The notes under the pieces were generated by a model. The model searched no databases. It was not told where the DNA came from and worked only from the letters and a program-made list of their open reading frames with translations. This document shows positions 1 through 11,526 of a DNA stretch of 64,000 nt, in pieces (positions within the stretch are counted from its first letter, which is position 1; each line of letters begins with the position of its first letter). A program made the position numbers and the translations under genes. The stretch is taken from NCBI GenBank assembly GCA_032871835.1, contig CM065302.1, positions 6,241,382-6,305,381 of the forward strand, given 5' to 3'. Source of the stretch: Dipteronia dyeriana. Taxonomy: Eukaryota; Streptophyta; Magnoliopsida; Sapindales; Sapindaceae.

Positions 1-326
1 TTTATTGGCACCAGTATCTATCATTGCTTTAGTCTTTATTGGTCTTAATTTATAAAGTATTTCTACATCTATTAAGATTAACTCACTTCCAGCTCTATTT
101 ATTTCATTTTCTTGCCTGTTGTTCTTTTGGTTTATACAATCTTCACAATAATATCTTTTAATATCCTTATAACCTTTATTAAATTCTTTATTACACTTAT
201 AACAATTTTTTCCTAAAAGGGATGTTATTACTATCATATTAATTTCATATTCACTTACTGGTTCCATTTCTTCAAAATTTTCTTCTGATTCTTCTTCACT
301 TTCTGAAGTATGTTCTGAATTACTGT

Positions 327-327
<1 letters not shown>
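1..327 (-). pseudogene. Pararetroviral protease start plus a four-cysteine motif (partial, runs off the left edge)
   Basis: The frame is open from about 327 to 1. At its end it reads AMIDTGANK (about 27-1), the D-T-G active-site signature of retropepsin-type aspartic proteases, which cut viral polyproteins; only the first catalytic motif is in the window. Upstream lies a CxxC pair (193-204) and, 15 residues on, a second CxxC pair (136-147), a possible zinc-binding module between capsid and protease. Before that is a Ser/Glu-rich acidic stretch interrupted by a (TA)n microsatellite. The reading frame is the same as that of the zinc knuckle at 493-534. Partial because the window ends. Confidence 0.65.

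Positions 328-388
<61 letters not shown>
328..388. repeat. (TA)n microsatellite inside viral coding remnant
   Basis: About 60 bases of nearly pure TA with one TACATA interruption. It lies inside the acidic coding stretch between the capsid and protease domains of the pararetroviral remnant, so it probably expanded after integration. Confidence 0.9.
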
Positions 389-389
<1 letters not shown>

Positions 390-492
390 TTTCATCATCT
401 GAGATGTCTTCTAAGTTATAGACTTCTTCTAAATTTTCTAGGTCTTCTATATCTATTATTTCTGCTAAATTAGTTTTTTCTTTATTTTCTGG

Positions 493-1627
493 GCAATTTG
501 GTTTAATGTGACCCATTTTTCCACATAAATATCATTTGCAATCTTTATGATTTTTTTTTCATAGACCTTTTTCTTATATTTGAATGCTTTCTTAACTGTA
601 TCTTTTTTATTTTGATTATACTTAAAAAACCTTTTCTGTTTAGGCCTATTGTAGAACTTTTTAAATTTATTGTATGGTTTGTAAGGTGGTTTGTAAGGTG
701 GTTTGTATCTCTAAGGGTTATATGATTTTTTCTTTTTATAGTTTCTCTTATAGTTTCTGACTCTTCAACATCCTAAAGTGGGTACTTCATATAAGTCTAT
801 ACACATTTTACTAAACTGTATTTGTGCTTGTCTTCTAAGCTTTTCTTCATCACACATTTCTCCTATCCTTTTTCTAACAAATTCTACCATGGGTATAAAT
901 GAAACTTGCCAAAATAACCATTCTTTCTTCTTTTCCTTTAACCATTTATCTAAATCTTTATATAACCTTTCCCCTTTTTTTCCCGGTAATTTATTAACAA
1001 ACTTCATTAATAGATTTTCATCATAGGGCCTACCTATCTGACTCCAATACTTATAAAATAAATCTACGTAATAATCAAAATAGTGTAAGTCACATATCTT
1101 TAATTGTTCTAAACTTCTTATAGCTCTAACTTGCTTTTGAGTATCATCTACTTCCTCTATCGAGGCTCCTAATATACATTTTCTTATTCCATCTATGAAA
1201 CTTAAAACTGTTATATTTATTTTAAATTCTTCTAACTCTAATCTTCTTTCTTCATCTTGTTTCATAATTCTTTCCATCCTAGGTAAGTTTGTTTTTCATT
1301 GTATCCTAAAGTACTTTCTAAGTATACTAATTTATACTTATAATCTACAATATTACTAAGTGTTTCCATTGAGTGTCTAATAAAATTTCCTTCCCACTCA
1401 TTAAATATGTGTTTCCATTCTTTAGGCTTATGGCCTTGTAAACTCAGAATTAATATATCCTTTGCTTCTGGTGACTTCCTCCAATTTTCTAATTTTGTCT
1501 TTGCTTTATAGACTCTTTCCTTATCTTTAAAGTCTCTATATTCTTCTTTTGAATCATGTATACCCTTTTTTTCTAAATAATCTTCTATCCTAGAGGTTGT
1601 TGGAAGACCTTCTACATCTGGTAATTT
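493..1627 (-). pseudogene. Pararetroviral capsid protein region with a broken zinc knuckle
   Basis: Capsid proteins of this family package the viral DNA and carry a C-terminal basic region and one CCHC knuckle. Here a charged helical core is open in one minus frame from about 1627 to 1275 and continues in another frame from 1277 to 765 (170 codons, including CDLHYFDYYVDLFYKYW), so a frameshift lies near 1275. After 765 the match moves to a third frame with a Lys/Tyr/Pro-rich basic stretch (repeated YKPP) and then the knuckle. The knuckle keeps Cys (523-525), His (508-510) and Cys (493-495), but the first cysteine position (532-534) is a TGA stop. Assignment rests on order and composition plus the knuckle, not on an alignment. 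Confidence 0.6.
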
Positions 1628-1918
1628 TTATCCACTACCTTCTCCTTCTTCTATTTTAGCTTTATCTTCTCCTACATATACTTCGTCTTCTTCATATTGA
1701 AGGCTTACTGTATTATTTAGTCTTAGCTGCTCATAATCTATTTTTTCTATAAGAATCTTGTCTATTTCATCATCATCTAATTCTATGTTATTATATAATT
1801 CTTTAAATACTTTTTCTGTTAAATATTCTACTGGCTTATTAAAAATTAATTCTAAAATAAGACCTCTATTTTCTGTTAAATTTTTTTCTTTATTAATTGC
1901 TTGTTCCATTATTAACAT
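1628..1918 (-). pseudogene. Acidic ORF between movement and capsid regions
   Basis: This ORF starts with an ATG one base after the TAA stop of the movement-protein frame (sequence TAATATG), an arrangement typical of stop-start coupled frames in compact viral genomes. It gives about 96 residues rich in Glu and Asp, ending EDKAKIEEGEGSG. The capsid-like frame resumes just downstream. It may be the acidic N-terminal part of the capsid precursor, cut off by a stop at 1628-1630, or a small separate ORF. No family is recognised from sequence alone. Confidence 0.45.
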
Positions 1919-1919
1919 A

Positions 1920-2820
1920 TTAATCTTCAAACTCTTCTTTTGTTATTTCTATATTGTTGTGATCCTTATAATCGTTAATTCTTTGGAAAGTTTGATTCTT
2001 CTTATCCGTGTATATACTATTATCTTTAGGGATTTCTATACTTTGTGATTCTAATTCGTGTAATTTCCATTTTAATCCTTTTAATTCACTTTTATTTAAT
2101 TTTTTAGGTATTTGCATTTTTACATAATCCCAATGAAAATGTTCTACAATATTTTTATTTATAAACCTAAACTTTTTATGGTATTTATTATAACATCTAC
2201 CTAATACAAATATTTTTATTCTAGGATTTTTATATTCTGCATTCATATTGAAACCTTTAGTTTGAATGTTTAGTTTTATCTTACTACAAAATTCACTAAT
2301 GTCTATGTCTATATCTGGGAGGCATCCTACCACTGCTACTTTATTTCTAAGATCTACCTCAACTGTTGCTAATTAGGCTTGTTCATGATTGTTAAATCTA
2401 CTATCATATAAGTATAAATGTGTGCTTATATCTAATCATGCTCTAGTTTGACTAAGCACTCCTATTATTACTACTCCTAAATGTATTGAAGAAAAACCAC
2501 TCTTTTTAATTTCTTTAGCACTTTGAGGGCTTAATAAAGTAACTTCTTGTTTATTATTGACTACTGCTATTGTGAATTCATCTTTATAAACATATAAGCT
2601 GCTTTTTAAACTATCTAATATGCCTTCACTATAAAGATTCTTCTTCTGTACTTGCTTAAACCCTACTTCTAACATTTTATTTACATCTTCTTCTTGAATT
2701 AAGTCTTATGTTTTCTCTATTATTTTTTTACCTTTATTACTATAGTTTAGTATATTTCTTACTCTATTAGTCGTGGATTGTTTTACACTAGAAATTCTAG
2801 CTAACTCCATCTTTTTTATC
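1920..2820 (-). pseudogene. Pararetroviral movement protein (30K-type) remnant
   Basis: Movement proteins of this type bind nucleic acid and widen plasmodesmata for cell-to-cell spread. The N-terminal half (2675-2436) contains FSSIHLGVVIIGVLS, close to the conserved hydrophobic core of the caulimovirid movement domain. The C-terminal half (2333-1920) contains NPRIKIFVLGRCYNK and further conserved spacing. Both halves share one frame. In-frame stops separate them (around 2340-2435), and another stop near 2700 separates an upstream stretch starting with MELARIS near 2810. About 290 codons in total would fit the family's usual length. It is broken and cannot be expressed as one protein. Confidence 0.65.
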
Positions 2821-2965
2821 TCTAGACCTTAGGTTTACCCTTGGTCCTATTATATTGCCTATATCTACTCTAGGTTTTGCTATAGGAAGACTACTAGATT
2901 CTACCTTAAATTCTGATATCTCTATTCTTTTTACTAACCATGCTAAATATTCTGAATTGACACTA

Positions 2966-3139
2966 TTACGATCTAATTCTTTTAAGGACTTCTAATAGTA
3001 ATTTTATTATAGTATTATTCTGTCCTTGAATAATTGTATTGCTATTTTGATTAAACTTTTCATGACTTATTCCTATTGGTGAGTTATTTTTTGTTTCTAA
3101 GGATAGTTCTTCTAATATTCTATTTAGTGTACTACTCAT
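2966..3139 (-). pseudogene. Small ORF (57 codons) upstream of the movement region
   Basis: The ORF begins MSSTLNRILEELSLE and ends at a TAA at 2966-2968. Its ATG overlaps the TGA stop of the preceding frame (ATGA, 3136-3139), the same tight overlap seen between small 5' ORFs of caulimovirids and badnaviruses. The preceding frame (about 3290-3136) has a heptad-like, Glu/Lys-rich segment that could form a coiled coil, as virion-associated proteins do, but it has an in-frame TAG and no clear start. No function can be assigned from sequence alone. Confidence 0.4.
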
Positions 3140-3290
3140 TCAACTACTATCTTTGTTATGATTTTAAGTTGCTATTTTAACTCTTTTTGGGTTTCTTTTA
3201 CACTTTCTACTTTTGTATGGAGTTTTTCAACAATTTTCTTTATTTCTAACTCTACAGGTTTAGGGTCTTTTAAATCATACAACTAACCTT

Positions 3291-6200
3291 CGTATTATTC
3301 TGTAAACTAATCTTCGTTCTCTTAAAATCTGTAATTTCTAAATCTTAATATTCTAACCTTTTGAAATTCATGTATGTTTTAAGTTTAAATGTTTTAATAT
3401 TCTTAATGCCTTTGAGTGTTCTTCTTAATTAGCGAAGATCTCTACTTAGCGAGATCTACTCGGCCAAAACAGGAAATATGACCTTGTTAAGACACGCCGT
3501 ATCAAACGAAGATTCACTCAGATACTAAATCTAAGAATTATAATCCAATAAGGGAATATTTCTATTTCCTCTTCAGTATCATAGAATTATAATCAGGAAG
3601 AAACTCATAGCTTCCAGAAGGATAAACACAAAACGGGAAATAAGTCCTAAACAGACTACATTACTAGAATCCTACAAAGATTCTAATTAATGAATCCACC
3701 ACTCGTACGACAATAACTAGGGCAACCCTAGATCGAACCATGTAAATATAGTCATATATTCTTTATAATAGAACAAGGTCATCATCAACAATGTACGCTT
3801 AGATGAGAAGGATGATCATCAGGAACATGAGCAATCATGTGAGAGAAAAGTGAGTATTGAGTGTTGTAATTATTCTATTCATAGTGGATCTCTTCTCGCT
3901 GTCACTGGCACCGTGGATGTTTTACCGTCTTGGGGTTTTACCACGTAAAACATGTGTTGTGTTTGATTTATTATTTATTTCCCACTCTTCTATATTATTA
4001 TTCTCAAATACAAACAAATCGCATCGCATCCTCACAGAGAATGAGACTTTGATTATTCAACCCTTGACTAGTCAAAGCTTTGATCTGTTTACATGTCAAT
4101 CTTTGGAGGTTGACTTTTCAACAATCCAAAATTACCATCAACAATTGATGCTAGAAGAAGGGGTACAGAACTCAACTTTGAGGAACCCTCATGAACAGAA
4201 TACATAAAGAATTTTGATGTGAATTCTACATCTGAAACATCATAGCAAACGACAATTGGAAGCTTTAAGGGGTTGATCATCAACAGTACCCGCAGTAGGA
4301 GGCATGGTCACTACAAAATTCAGAGGTATGATATTGAAAGAGCAATTCTCGCAAAGCCTCAAGGTGCCCATAATCGATCCGAGGAATTGCTCTCCCATTC
4401 TGACAACTCACAATGCAAAAGACGTCGCAAGTTACAGAGCATCTAACCTTTAGGTACTAAAGTGAGTATAACTCTCTCTACAAAACTCATAATCATAAAC
4501 CGTAAAAACTAATGGAAACTAGACCTCCAGACCTTTCCAAGCATATATGGTCCGTAACACTGCAACGAGCGACTAGCGGAGGATTTTCTGATCTGACGAT
4601 CGAGTACCTAAATAGTCATATCTTCCTTCACATAACTCGGATTCACAAGCCGTAAAAACTTCTGGAACTAGACATCTAAAGATTTCCAAGCATATATGGT
4701 TCGTAGCCTAGTTCAATCTGAACAAAGTTTAGTGGCTCCTGTATTATTGAAGAAGACAGATCGCGGACAAATTTCTGATCTGACTATAAAACACTAAAAT
4801 AGGCATCTCTCTCTACGAAAGTCGAAATCACAAACCATAAATATTTCCATAAACTAGATGCACGTATATTTCTGAGGATATGTGTTCCACAACACAGTTC
4901 ATTCCGAGGAATATTTGACGACCTCCGGAACATTGCAATCCACAAGTAAGAGGAAAGAAAGGACCCAAAATCAATTCTTGGTTAAAGCTCACTCGGCTAA
5001 AGCTCACTCAGCTCTTTGGTACCGACTAGCCCAACAACAAAGGATCCAAGAACATAAAAAACTAGACACCGGGCTCGGTAAGTGGTCAAGTTAAGTCAAT
5101 TCACACAATTTTAATTTTATGATTTTATTACGCAAATAGAAAATATATATTTTCTTATAACGATTGAATATTTATTGTCTAAGACAAAAATTACTACACT
5201 CATGACATACATAGCTTATTTAGCATATAACTGTTTTGGGCAAACATTTAAATCACTTAAATATAGCGATAAAACCAATTCTATATAGTTAACAGTGTTG
5301 TGATATGTTATGTATATGTCTTTGAAAATAATTATAGTCTCTTTCTTTCGAATAAGTGTTATTTAATGAATCAACCAAGACTTAGATCTTGATAAAAAGC
5401 ACTTACGAAAGCGCTTAACAAAGTTTCCAAAATTGATCAGGCACGAAGGTACGTATTCGCTTATTTGTTATTTATTGACATCTTACTACATCTCAATCAG
5501 TAATATAGAAAAATATATTTTCGGTGCTCATTTTTATATACTAAATGTGTTGCTAATTAGTATAATTTATGATATTTTGTCAATATATTTATTTATATTA
5601 ATTTGGTATGCAAATCATCCTAATTTGGGAACGTATCAAAAGCTGTGATGTGTAATTTTTATGAGCTAGAACACGTTGGCTGATACTTGAATATTTGTGT
5701 CGTTTTGATTGATCATGCAATATTAAGTCTGGTCAAATCAATCCTTGAATCAAATAGACATAGGTATTTATTGTTGTTGTTTGTAAAAGAGGTCAAGTTT
5801 GATACAAGGCAATTATATTCTTAGGCAAATAAAACTACCTAACAGTGGGGTCCAATTAGTTAAAACTCATGACTTATGCATCAATTCTAAATTTTTATTA
5901 TTATCATTTTAGTAAGCACACACAGAGCCACTAGTTATAACTTGACATTCAAAAGAAAAGAGAGGGTTGAACCGCTGCTAGGTCTAGATATATTAAATTT
6001 TGTCTACCTCTTCGTATTGTTATACTTTCAATATGCATAACTTTTGTGTAATTCTCTTTATGATATATTGCACACACAAGTTATTTATACATGTTTCTCT
6101 CATACTCAATACATAATACAGTTGTGTAAGTCTATGAACATGTAATGCATGCTTAATTAGTTTGTACAACTTGTATGACTCTTACACGCATGTTGTCTAT

Positions 6201-6930
6201 CATAGATTTATAGATGTCGAATTTCGACACCAATCATTAATAGTGCCATGTATGAGTTTATCGCTCCCAATTATTTGGTCTCTTAAAATGCATGATTATT
6301 ATTACTTGTACGTTCTCTACTCACATGCTTGGTATAAAAATCAAGTTGAGAATGCTAGCTCAGGAATCGAGCCTTGCCTCGGCATGCTAGAATCGAATTT
6401 CATCTTGACGAGCTTAAAGGTTTCAACAAATAAGAAACCATATAACCTTGGTGACTCGATCAGAGATGGAAGAATAGCATTGGTCTTGCATTGCTAAAAT
6501 CTACCTTTATCAATCCGGGTTTGATCTCTCTCACTAATATAAAGATTTTGCTCTCTATCAAATACATTATGCTGTATACAAAAAGAACTCGTTTATCTTT
6601 TATTACCGGAGCAAACATATCTTATTATTTATACTCCATAACAATAAATGGAGCCCGACAAATATATTTTTTTTTAAAAAAACAAAATCCAAGTTAGGGT
6701 CACTCCATTCTTTGACTAACAATTTTACTGAGAATTTTTATAGTGAAAGGTTTGAGGTTTGACTCAGATTAGGTTGCTTTCCAAAAGCATCTTGATTAGA
6801 CAGGTCGGGAAAAATCCAAACAGTAATCACATTCATCAATTACCGGGTGGCACCACATACACTGGGCCAAAGAACATGTTCAAAAAAATCTGGTCGGTTA
6901 AATAATCTGGTCAAAAAAAGATGGAATTTG
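3291..6930. other. Decayed repeat-derived DNA, no convincing gene
   Basis: No reading frame here shows a recognisable domain. Two weak hints of old LTR elements exist. Around 3880-3970 the text (cgtggatgtt, then ccacgtaaaacatgtgttg) resembles the U5 part of copia LTRs. Around 4270-4300 a stretch resembles a degraded gypsy/Tat primer-binding site. Both are guesses. The ORF at 3857-4207 lies over the LTR-like stretch and is not taken as a gene. Confidence 0.35.
4465..4895. repeat. Three diverged direct repeats of about 150-185 bp
   Basis: The phrase 'cataaaccgtaaaaac ... ctagac ... tttccaagcatatatggt' recurs starting near 4498, 4647 and 4832, each copy preceded by a ctctctctac-like segment. 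The third copy is the most diverged. This looks like a decayed tandem repeat, perhaps from an untranslated part of an old retroelement. Confidence 0.55.
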
Positions 6931-7069
6931 TTCGACCAAAGATAGAACCTGGCCAATTAAAGTTTCAAATCGGTCAAAGATTTGATTTGTCAAAAGTTCC
7001 AACCAAAATTAACGGTCGAATATCAACCTAAGTAAAGAGTCGGGACACCAACCCAAATCAATTACAGAG

Positions 7070-7612
7070 AGAGGATCTGAGCGTTAGTAAGATCCGCTCA
7101 AAGTTGGATCAAAGCAAAGCCGAGCAAAGATCCGAGAGTTAGTAAGATCAGCTCAAAGTGGGATCCGAGCAAAGCCAAAAGAGAGAATCTGAGCAAAGCC
7201 AAAAGCGAGAATCCAAGCATTAGTAAGATCAGCTCAAAGTGAGATCCGAGCAAAGCCTAGTGCGAGGATCCGAGCGTTAGTAAGATCCGCTCAAAGTGAG
7301 ATTCGAGCAAAGCCGAGAGATAGGATTCGAGTGTTAGTAAGATCCGTTCAAACTGGGATTCGAGCAGAGCCAGAGATAGAATCCGAGCATTAGTAAGAAC
7401 CACTCAAAGATTAAAGGATCCGATCACAGTCGAGAGATAGGATTCTAGTGTTAGTAAGATCCACTCAAAGTGAGATCCAAGCAGAGCCAAGAGATAGGAT
7501 CCGAGCGTTAGTAAGAACTGCTCAAAAATTAAAGGATCTGATCACAATCGAGAGGATTCGAGTGTTAGTATGAACCGCTCAAAGATAAAAGGATCCGAGC
7601 AAAGCTAACAAT
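7070..7612. repeat. Minisatellite, about 57-bp unit, nine copies
   Basis: The core 'gcgttagtaagatccgctca' recurs near 7081, 7134, 7216, 7274, 7331, 7387, 7448, 7505 and 7562, giving a period of 56-61 bp with one longer interval near 7160-7215 caused by an internal duplication. Units carry 'gatccgagcaaagccgaga'. The period is a multiple of three, but frames contain stops. Tandem repeats of this kind are known in the 3' untranslated regions of Tat/Ogre gypsy elements, which fits the polypurine tract found about 1 kb downstream. Confidence 0.85.
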
Positions 7613-9140
7613 GTTTCAGATTCACCCGAATAGGTGAGAAGATCCAGGCACCAAAAAAAGAGGTTTGGTCTATGAAAAAGATCAGTCGAGAAGAGAAGTT
7701 GAAGATTAGCTTGAGGGATTCATTAAAATGGGTCACATCGATAGAAATCAAGAGCATCTCGTCGACTGCATCATAAAAATATGAAACACTCGAGGCGCTC
7801 TAGCAACCCTGAACTAAAAAAAAACTAAGAAAGTGATGCTAGAGGGTTGGTTTTGTTGTATCATCACCAGGAGATGCGCAAGCAAGCAAATTTGTAAACA
7901 CAGTTCGGTAAAAGAAAGTGAGCTGCACTTGAAAAAAAAAAGTTTACCTTAAAAGTTCATCTCAAATGAGCATTGTCACCAGCTAAATTCGAATAAGCTC
8001 AGTTATTAGGTAAAACGATAACCGAAGAAGTTACAAGTTAAGCAACTAGGCTTTGAAGTCGTGAAAGATTGATCAGATTCAACTCGAAAAAGTGTTTTCT
8101 GAAGGTTTTTCGGATTTAACATATCAATGAAGAATCCAAACTGTCACATCAATACAATCATCAACTAAATGGTGAGCCCTCGACCATCAAAAGCTTAAAT
8201 GGTTTTACAAAAACCTCAGACTCCAGATCGCTAATATAGTCAGTCGATCATAACCACGTGTGGCAACCAAAAGACGATTGTATCACTTCTTCCTCCCCAC
8301 TACGTTTACTCAGAAAAAACTCTGTCATAAACATTTGGCGAATAAAGTAGTCAAACCTGAGTGTCATTCTATTTGGGTCGCCGTAGCTGCTTAATTTGGT
8401 GGAACCACTCAGCTCATCACTACTGTTCGGTTCACCAGAAGTTTTCAACTATTCTAGATATTTCAAGTCACTGCTCTATTAGATACTCCGACTGGCTACT
8501 TAACAAAGCATCTAAAAAGAAGAAAAAAAAGATGCGATGTTAAAAGCACTATGTTCGAATAAAACTACTTTAACTGTTGGGGGGCTAGGGGGTAGCATAT
8601 ACAACAAATGAGCAAACGACTTGATAAAAAAAAGATCGCAGTTGTAGCAAAATCGCATCTCCATCAACTAATATGTATATATATATATTTTAAACAAACA
8701 TGAACGAGAATGGAAGTCGGAGTATAAGACAAAAGCCTATGATCAATCACAACCTCTCAGCACATGTAAAAATTTGAATAGCAGCAGACCAATAAAGTCT
8801 TGGTGTTTTGATCAAAATATTTCTCGCAGTCAACATTCCTTGCCAAAAAAAAAGGAATTAGATGGATCGTTGCAAGTCGCGAAAGGTCTTTATGGAATGT
8901 TTGACGATATTCAGAGCATCACAACTCTACATCAAAGATGGAAACACCCATAACACAGTTATAGGTAAAATCTAGTTTATTGTCTAATTATTTGATGTTT
9001 AGCGGATGCGTCAGAATACTCTAGACTACACGGCCGAATAACGATAACGACGAGGTAAAAGATTATGAAACACTTTCTTCACCCTTATTTATCGAGATTT
9101 CTTATTATACTTTTAACATAGTATGCAATGCATATAGCTC
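7613..9140. other. Unassigned stretch, perhaps the 3' part of a decayed Tat-type element
   Basis: No protein domain is recognised on either strand; the short ORFs near 8248-8543 are overlapping and unconvincing. The only structured signal is the purine tract at 8577-8592 (ttggggggctaggggg), which looks like a gypsy/Tat polypurine tract just before a 3' LTR. A matching 5' LTR was not found by eye. Confidence 0.3.
8577..8592 (+). promoter_or_regulatory. Polypurine-tract-like G run
   Basis: The sequence ttggggggctaggggg resembles the primer site for plus-strand DNA synthesis that precedes 3' LTRs in Tat-lineage gypsy elements. It stands alone here because the flanking element is too decayed to define. 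Confidence 0.4.
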
Positions 9141-9264
9141 TTGCATGTTTCTCCTAATATTAGACCATGCATGCATATACTGTCATAGTATGATTATATA
9201 TTCTGCATGTTTCTCCTAATAGTAGACCATGCATGCATATGCTGTCCTAGTATGATTATTTATT
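9141..9264. repeat. 62-bp direct repeat, two copies
   Basis: Two copies of 'tgcatgtttctcctaata ... gaccatgcatgcatat ... agtatgattat' lie at about 9142 and 9204 with a handful of mismatches. The repeat includes the palindrome atgcatgcat. Confidence 0.85.
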
Positions 9265-9707
9265 GCATAATAGATATCTTACACACAAAATGCATACCGT
9301 GTGGTTTTTACACAAAGCACCATTCATGAAGAATTCATGAGTACAGTATCCCGAACAACGGTCGTCACTAATAACATGCATTGATCCAACTATTTTTGTT
9401 CATCATTATTAAAGCATATAGTTGTGCAAATGTTACTCATATGTTTAACAGAGATGATGAAAATTTTAATACATAAATCGAGCTTAGTCTTAATACGCAT
9501 AAAAATAGTTTTATCTCGGTACATAGACAGAAGCTCCTCAACAAGCGTCTATAGTAAAAAAAAACATGGTCTATGAGAGACCATCACTACAAAAAATGGG
9601 GAAAGATAAAAATAGAAGAAATCTTCACAAATGCAATAAACTCGAAGATGACTGTCAACAACGACACAATAAAAAAGCCAAAGAGACCAAAGGCCTCCAA
9701 AAAGGTT

Positions 9708-9836
9708 AGCATATGATAATAAGAGCATATGAAATAAGAATCATATGATAATAAGAACATATGATAATGAGAAGATAAGAATCATATGATAATAAGAACA
9801 TATGATAATGACATGATAATAAGAACATGTCAATAA
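9708..9836. repeat. Short degenerate tandem repeat (catatgataataagaa)
   Basis: About seven imperfect repeats of 'catatgataataagaa', some shortened, in a 130-bp stretch. Between this and 10110 the sequence turns GC-richer but shows no recognisable gene. Confidence 0.8.
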
Positions 9837-10575
9837 GAGCTCGGGCTCCGTGAAACCGCGAAGGGCAGATGGAAAGTGTCCGAAAGGGGCTGATGAGCTA
9901 AAGTAGCACTCATGTCGAGTCGATTAGGTACAAATACACCTATTGGCTAAAAGAGGCAAACCCGAGGCACCAGGTTACCTGGAAAACTGCTCAGGGCACC
10001 GTCGGGAAAAAAACCAGGCAATATGCCCAGCTGTGTTGGTTGGTATACACTAACCCAACGATTTGACAAACCCCTGTAACAGATAAAACTAGGAGACGTC
10101 CTTGGTGACTTGTTGATCAGAACGATTTATATACCTATTTGAGGTCCCTATTACCTAGACTTTATTCTCATTTTTTAGCAAATTTTGGTATTTAATGTGC
10201 TTGTGAGCCTTGTGTAGGTACATGTTCCCTGCGGAAGGTATTTGAGCTTAATTGAAGAGTTTTGAAGGTTAGATGGGCTGAAATGGAAATGGGTTATGCA
10301 TAACACATAAATTTTGGGGACCATATATCTTTTCTCAGATCGAACTATATTTTCCATTACCAGTTTTCGGAAAGCCCCGGATGTCTACTTTCCAACGCAC
10401 TTGATATACTGTGATTCCGGGTTTTCTAGAGGAAGTTATGGTTGTTTTCGTAACCGTACATGAAGCTAGAAATGCTGAAACATGATTCTAGCTCGTCCTA
10501 GGGGCAGTTTTTGGCCTAAATTGAGGGGAAATCTTGCCCTTTCACACCCCACTTCGTGACCTAACCTCCCTAAAC

Positions 10576-10583
10576 TATATATA
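10576..10583 (+). promoter_or_regulatory. LTR TATA box
   Basis: TATATATA, followed after about 20 bp by a CT/CA-rich stretch (tctcacctctcaaggg) that would hold the transcription start of the LTR. Confidence 0.5.
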
Positions 10584-11526
10584 CCTCCATTTTCTCACCT
10601 CTCAAGGGAGAACACAACCCTCACACCCTAAAACAGAACCTTTCTTCATCTTTTTCATCTCTTCCATCTTCTTCACCAAATAAGTGAGTGATTCAAGTTC
10701 CCATGGAGGTTTTTCCTCTATAGGAGCTCACCATACACCATATACCACCATTTTACACTTCATCCACTCATTTTAGAACCAATTTCAAGGAAATAGGATT
10801 GGTCTTAGGACCAAAACTGAGCTAGGAAAGATTTGGAGCATCTTTTAAGGGTTTATCTTCAAGGGTTTGCTCATTTTTACTCATTTCCCTTGTATTTTTG
10901 TTTCTTTAATTTGTAACCATGAATTGGGAATTTGTAAACCTTTCACATGTGCTATATATGTATTTTTGTACTTAAATTCATTTGGGTTTTGTTTTGCTCA
11001 TGGAATTATATGTTTTAATGCTCTTATTATGATCTATATATGTGTATGAATGGCTTGAAATTGATATGTATGCATGATTGGGATAAGGAGTAGAGTAATT
11101 TAATATAGGAGTTGATTAATTTAGCTTCCCATGATTGTTTGTACGTTAATGGATGACCAAAATACCATGTATTGGTGATTTGAGTGTTTGGGGATTTTTT
11201 CCCCCAAAGAGTGGAAAAGGCTAGTTCATGCATTTAGGTGCTAAATTTGCTTTGGTTCATTTCCTTGCACTTAATGGGTCCTTTTAAGACACAATTACCC
11301 TTCCTTGGCCGGATTGGGTGGTCAATTGGTTTAGGGATAATTCCCAAATCAAAAGGAACCATTAATTCATATTGAATGTACTCAATGTCTTAGCAATTGC
11401 ATTGATGCACATTAGTGTTAGGTGAGCATTTTTTCCATTCGTATTCATCCATCTTAGAGAGTCTAGAGAGATTAGGAGAGAGCTCACTCTTGTTGAGAGG
11501 GTGTTGCATTCCAGAGATTGGAGAAC

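Larger units (their letters stand above)
1..3290 (-). mobile_element. Endogenous pararetrovirus (Caulimoviridae-type) fragment
   Basis: Read on the minus strand, this stretch shows in order two small upstream reading frames, a movement-protein region, an acidic ORF, a capsid-protein region with a zinc knuckle, and the start of a retropepsin (DTG) at the window edge. That order (movement, capsid, protease) is the order of plant DNA pararetroviruses; reverse transcriptase would be expected beyond the left edge. No LTRs or integrase are seen, as expected for this family, which enters host DNA by illegitimate recombination. Several stops and frameshifts break the frames, so this is a fossil copy. 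The genus cannot be fixed without the RT. A gypsy-like origin is less likely because a 30K-type movement protein is present. Confidence 0.75.

Noticed and set aside
3857..4207. 116-codon ORF as a host gene
   Set aside because: It overlaps LTR-like sequence, has no recognisable domain, and the start lies in repeat-like text.
7070..7612. CRISPR-like array
   Set aside because: Units are contiguous degenerate tandem repeats with no unique spacers, in a plant genome.
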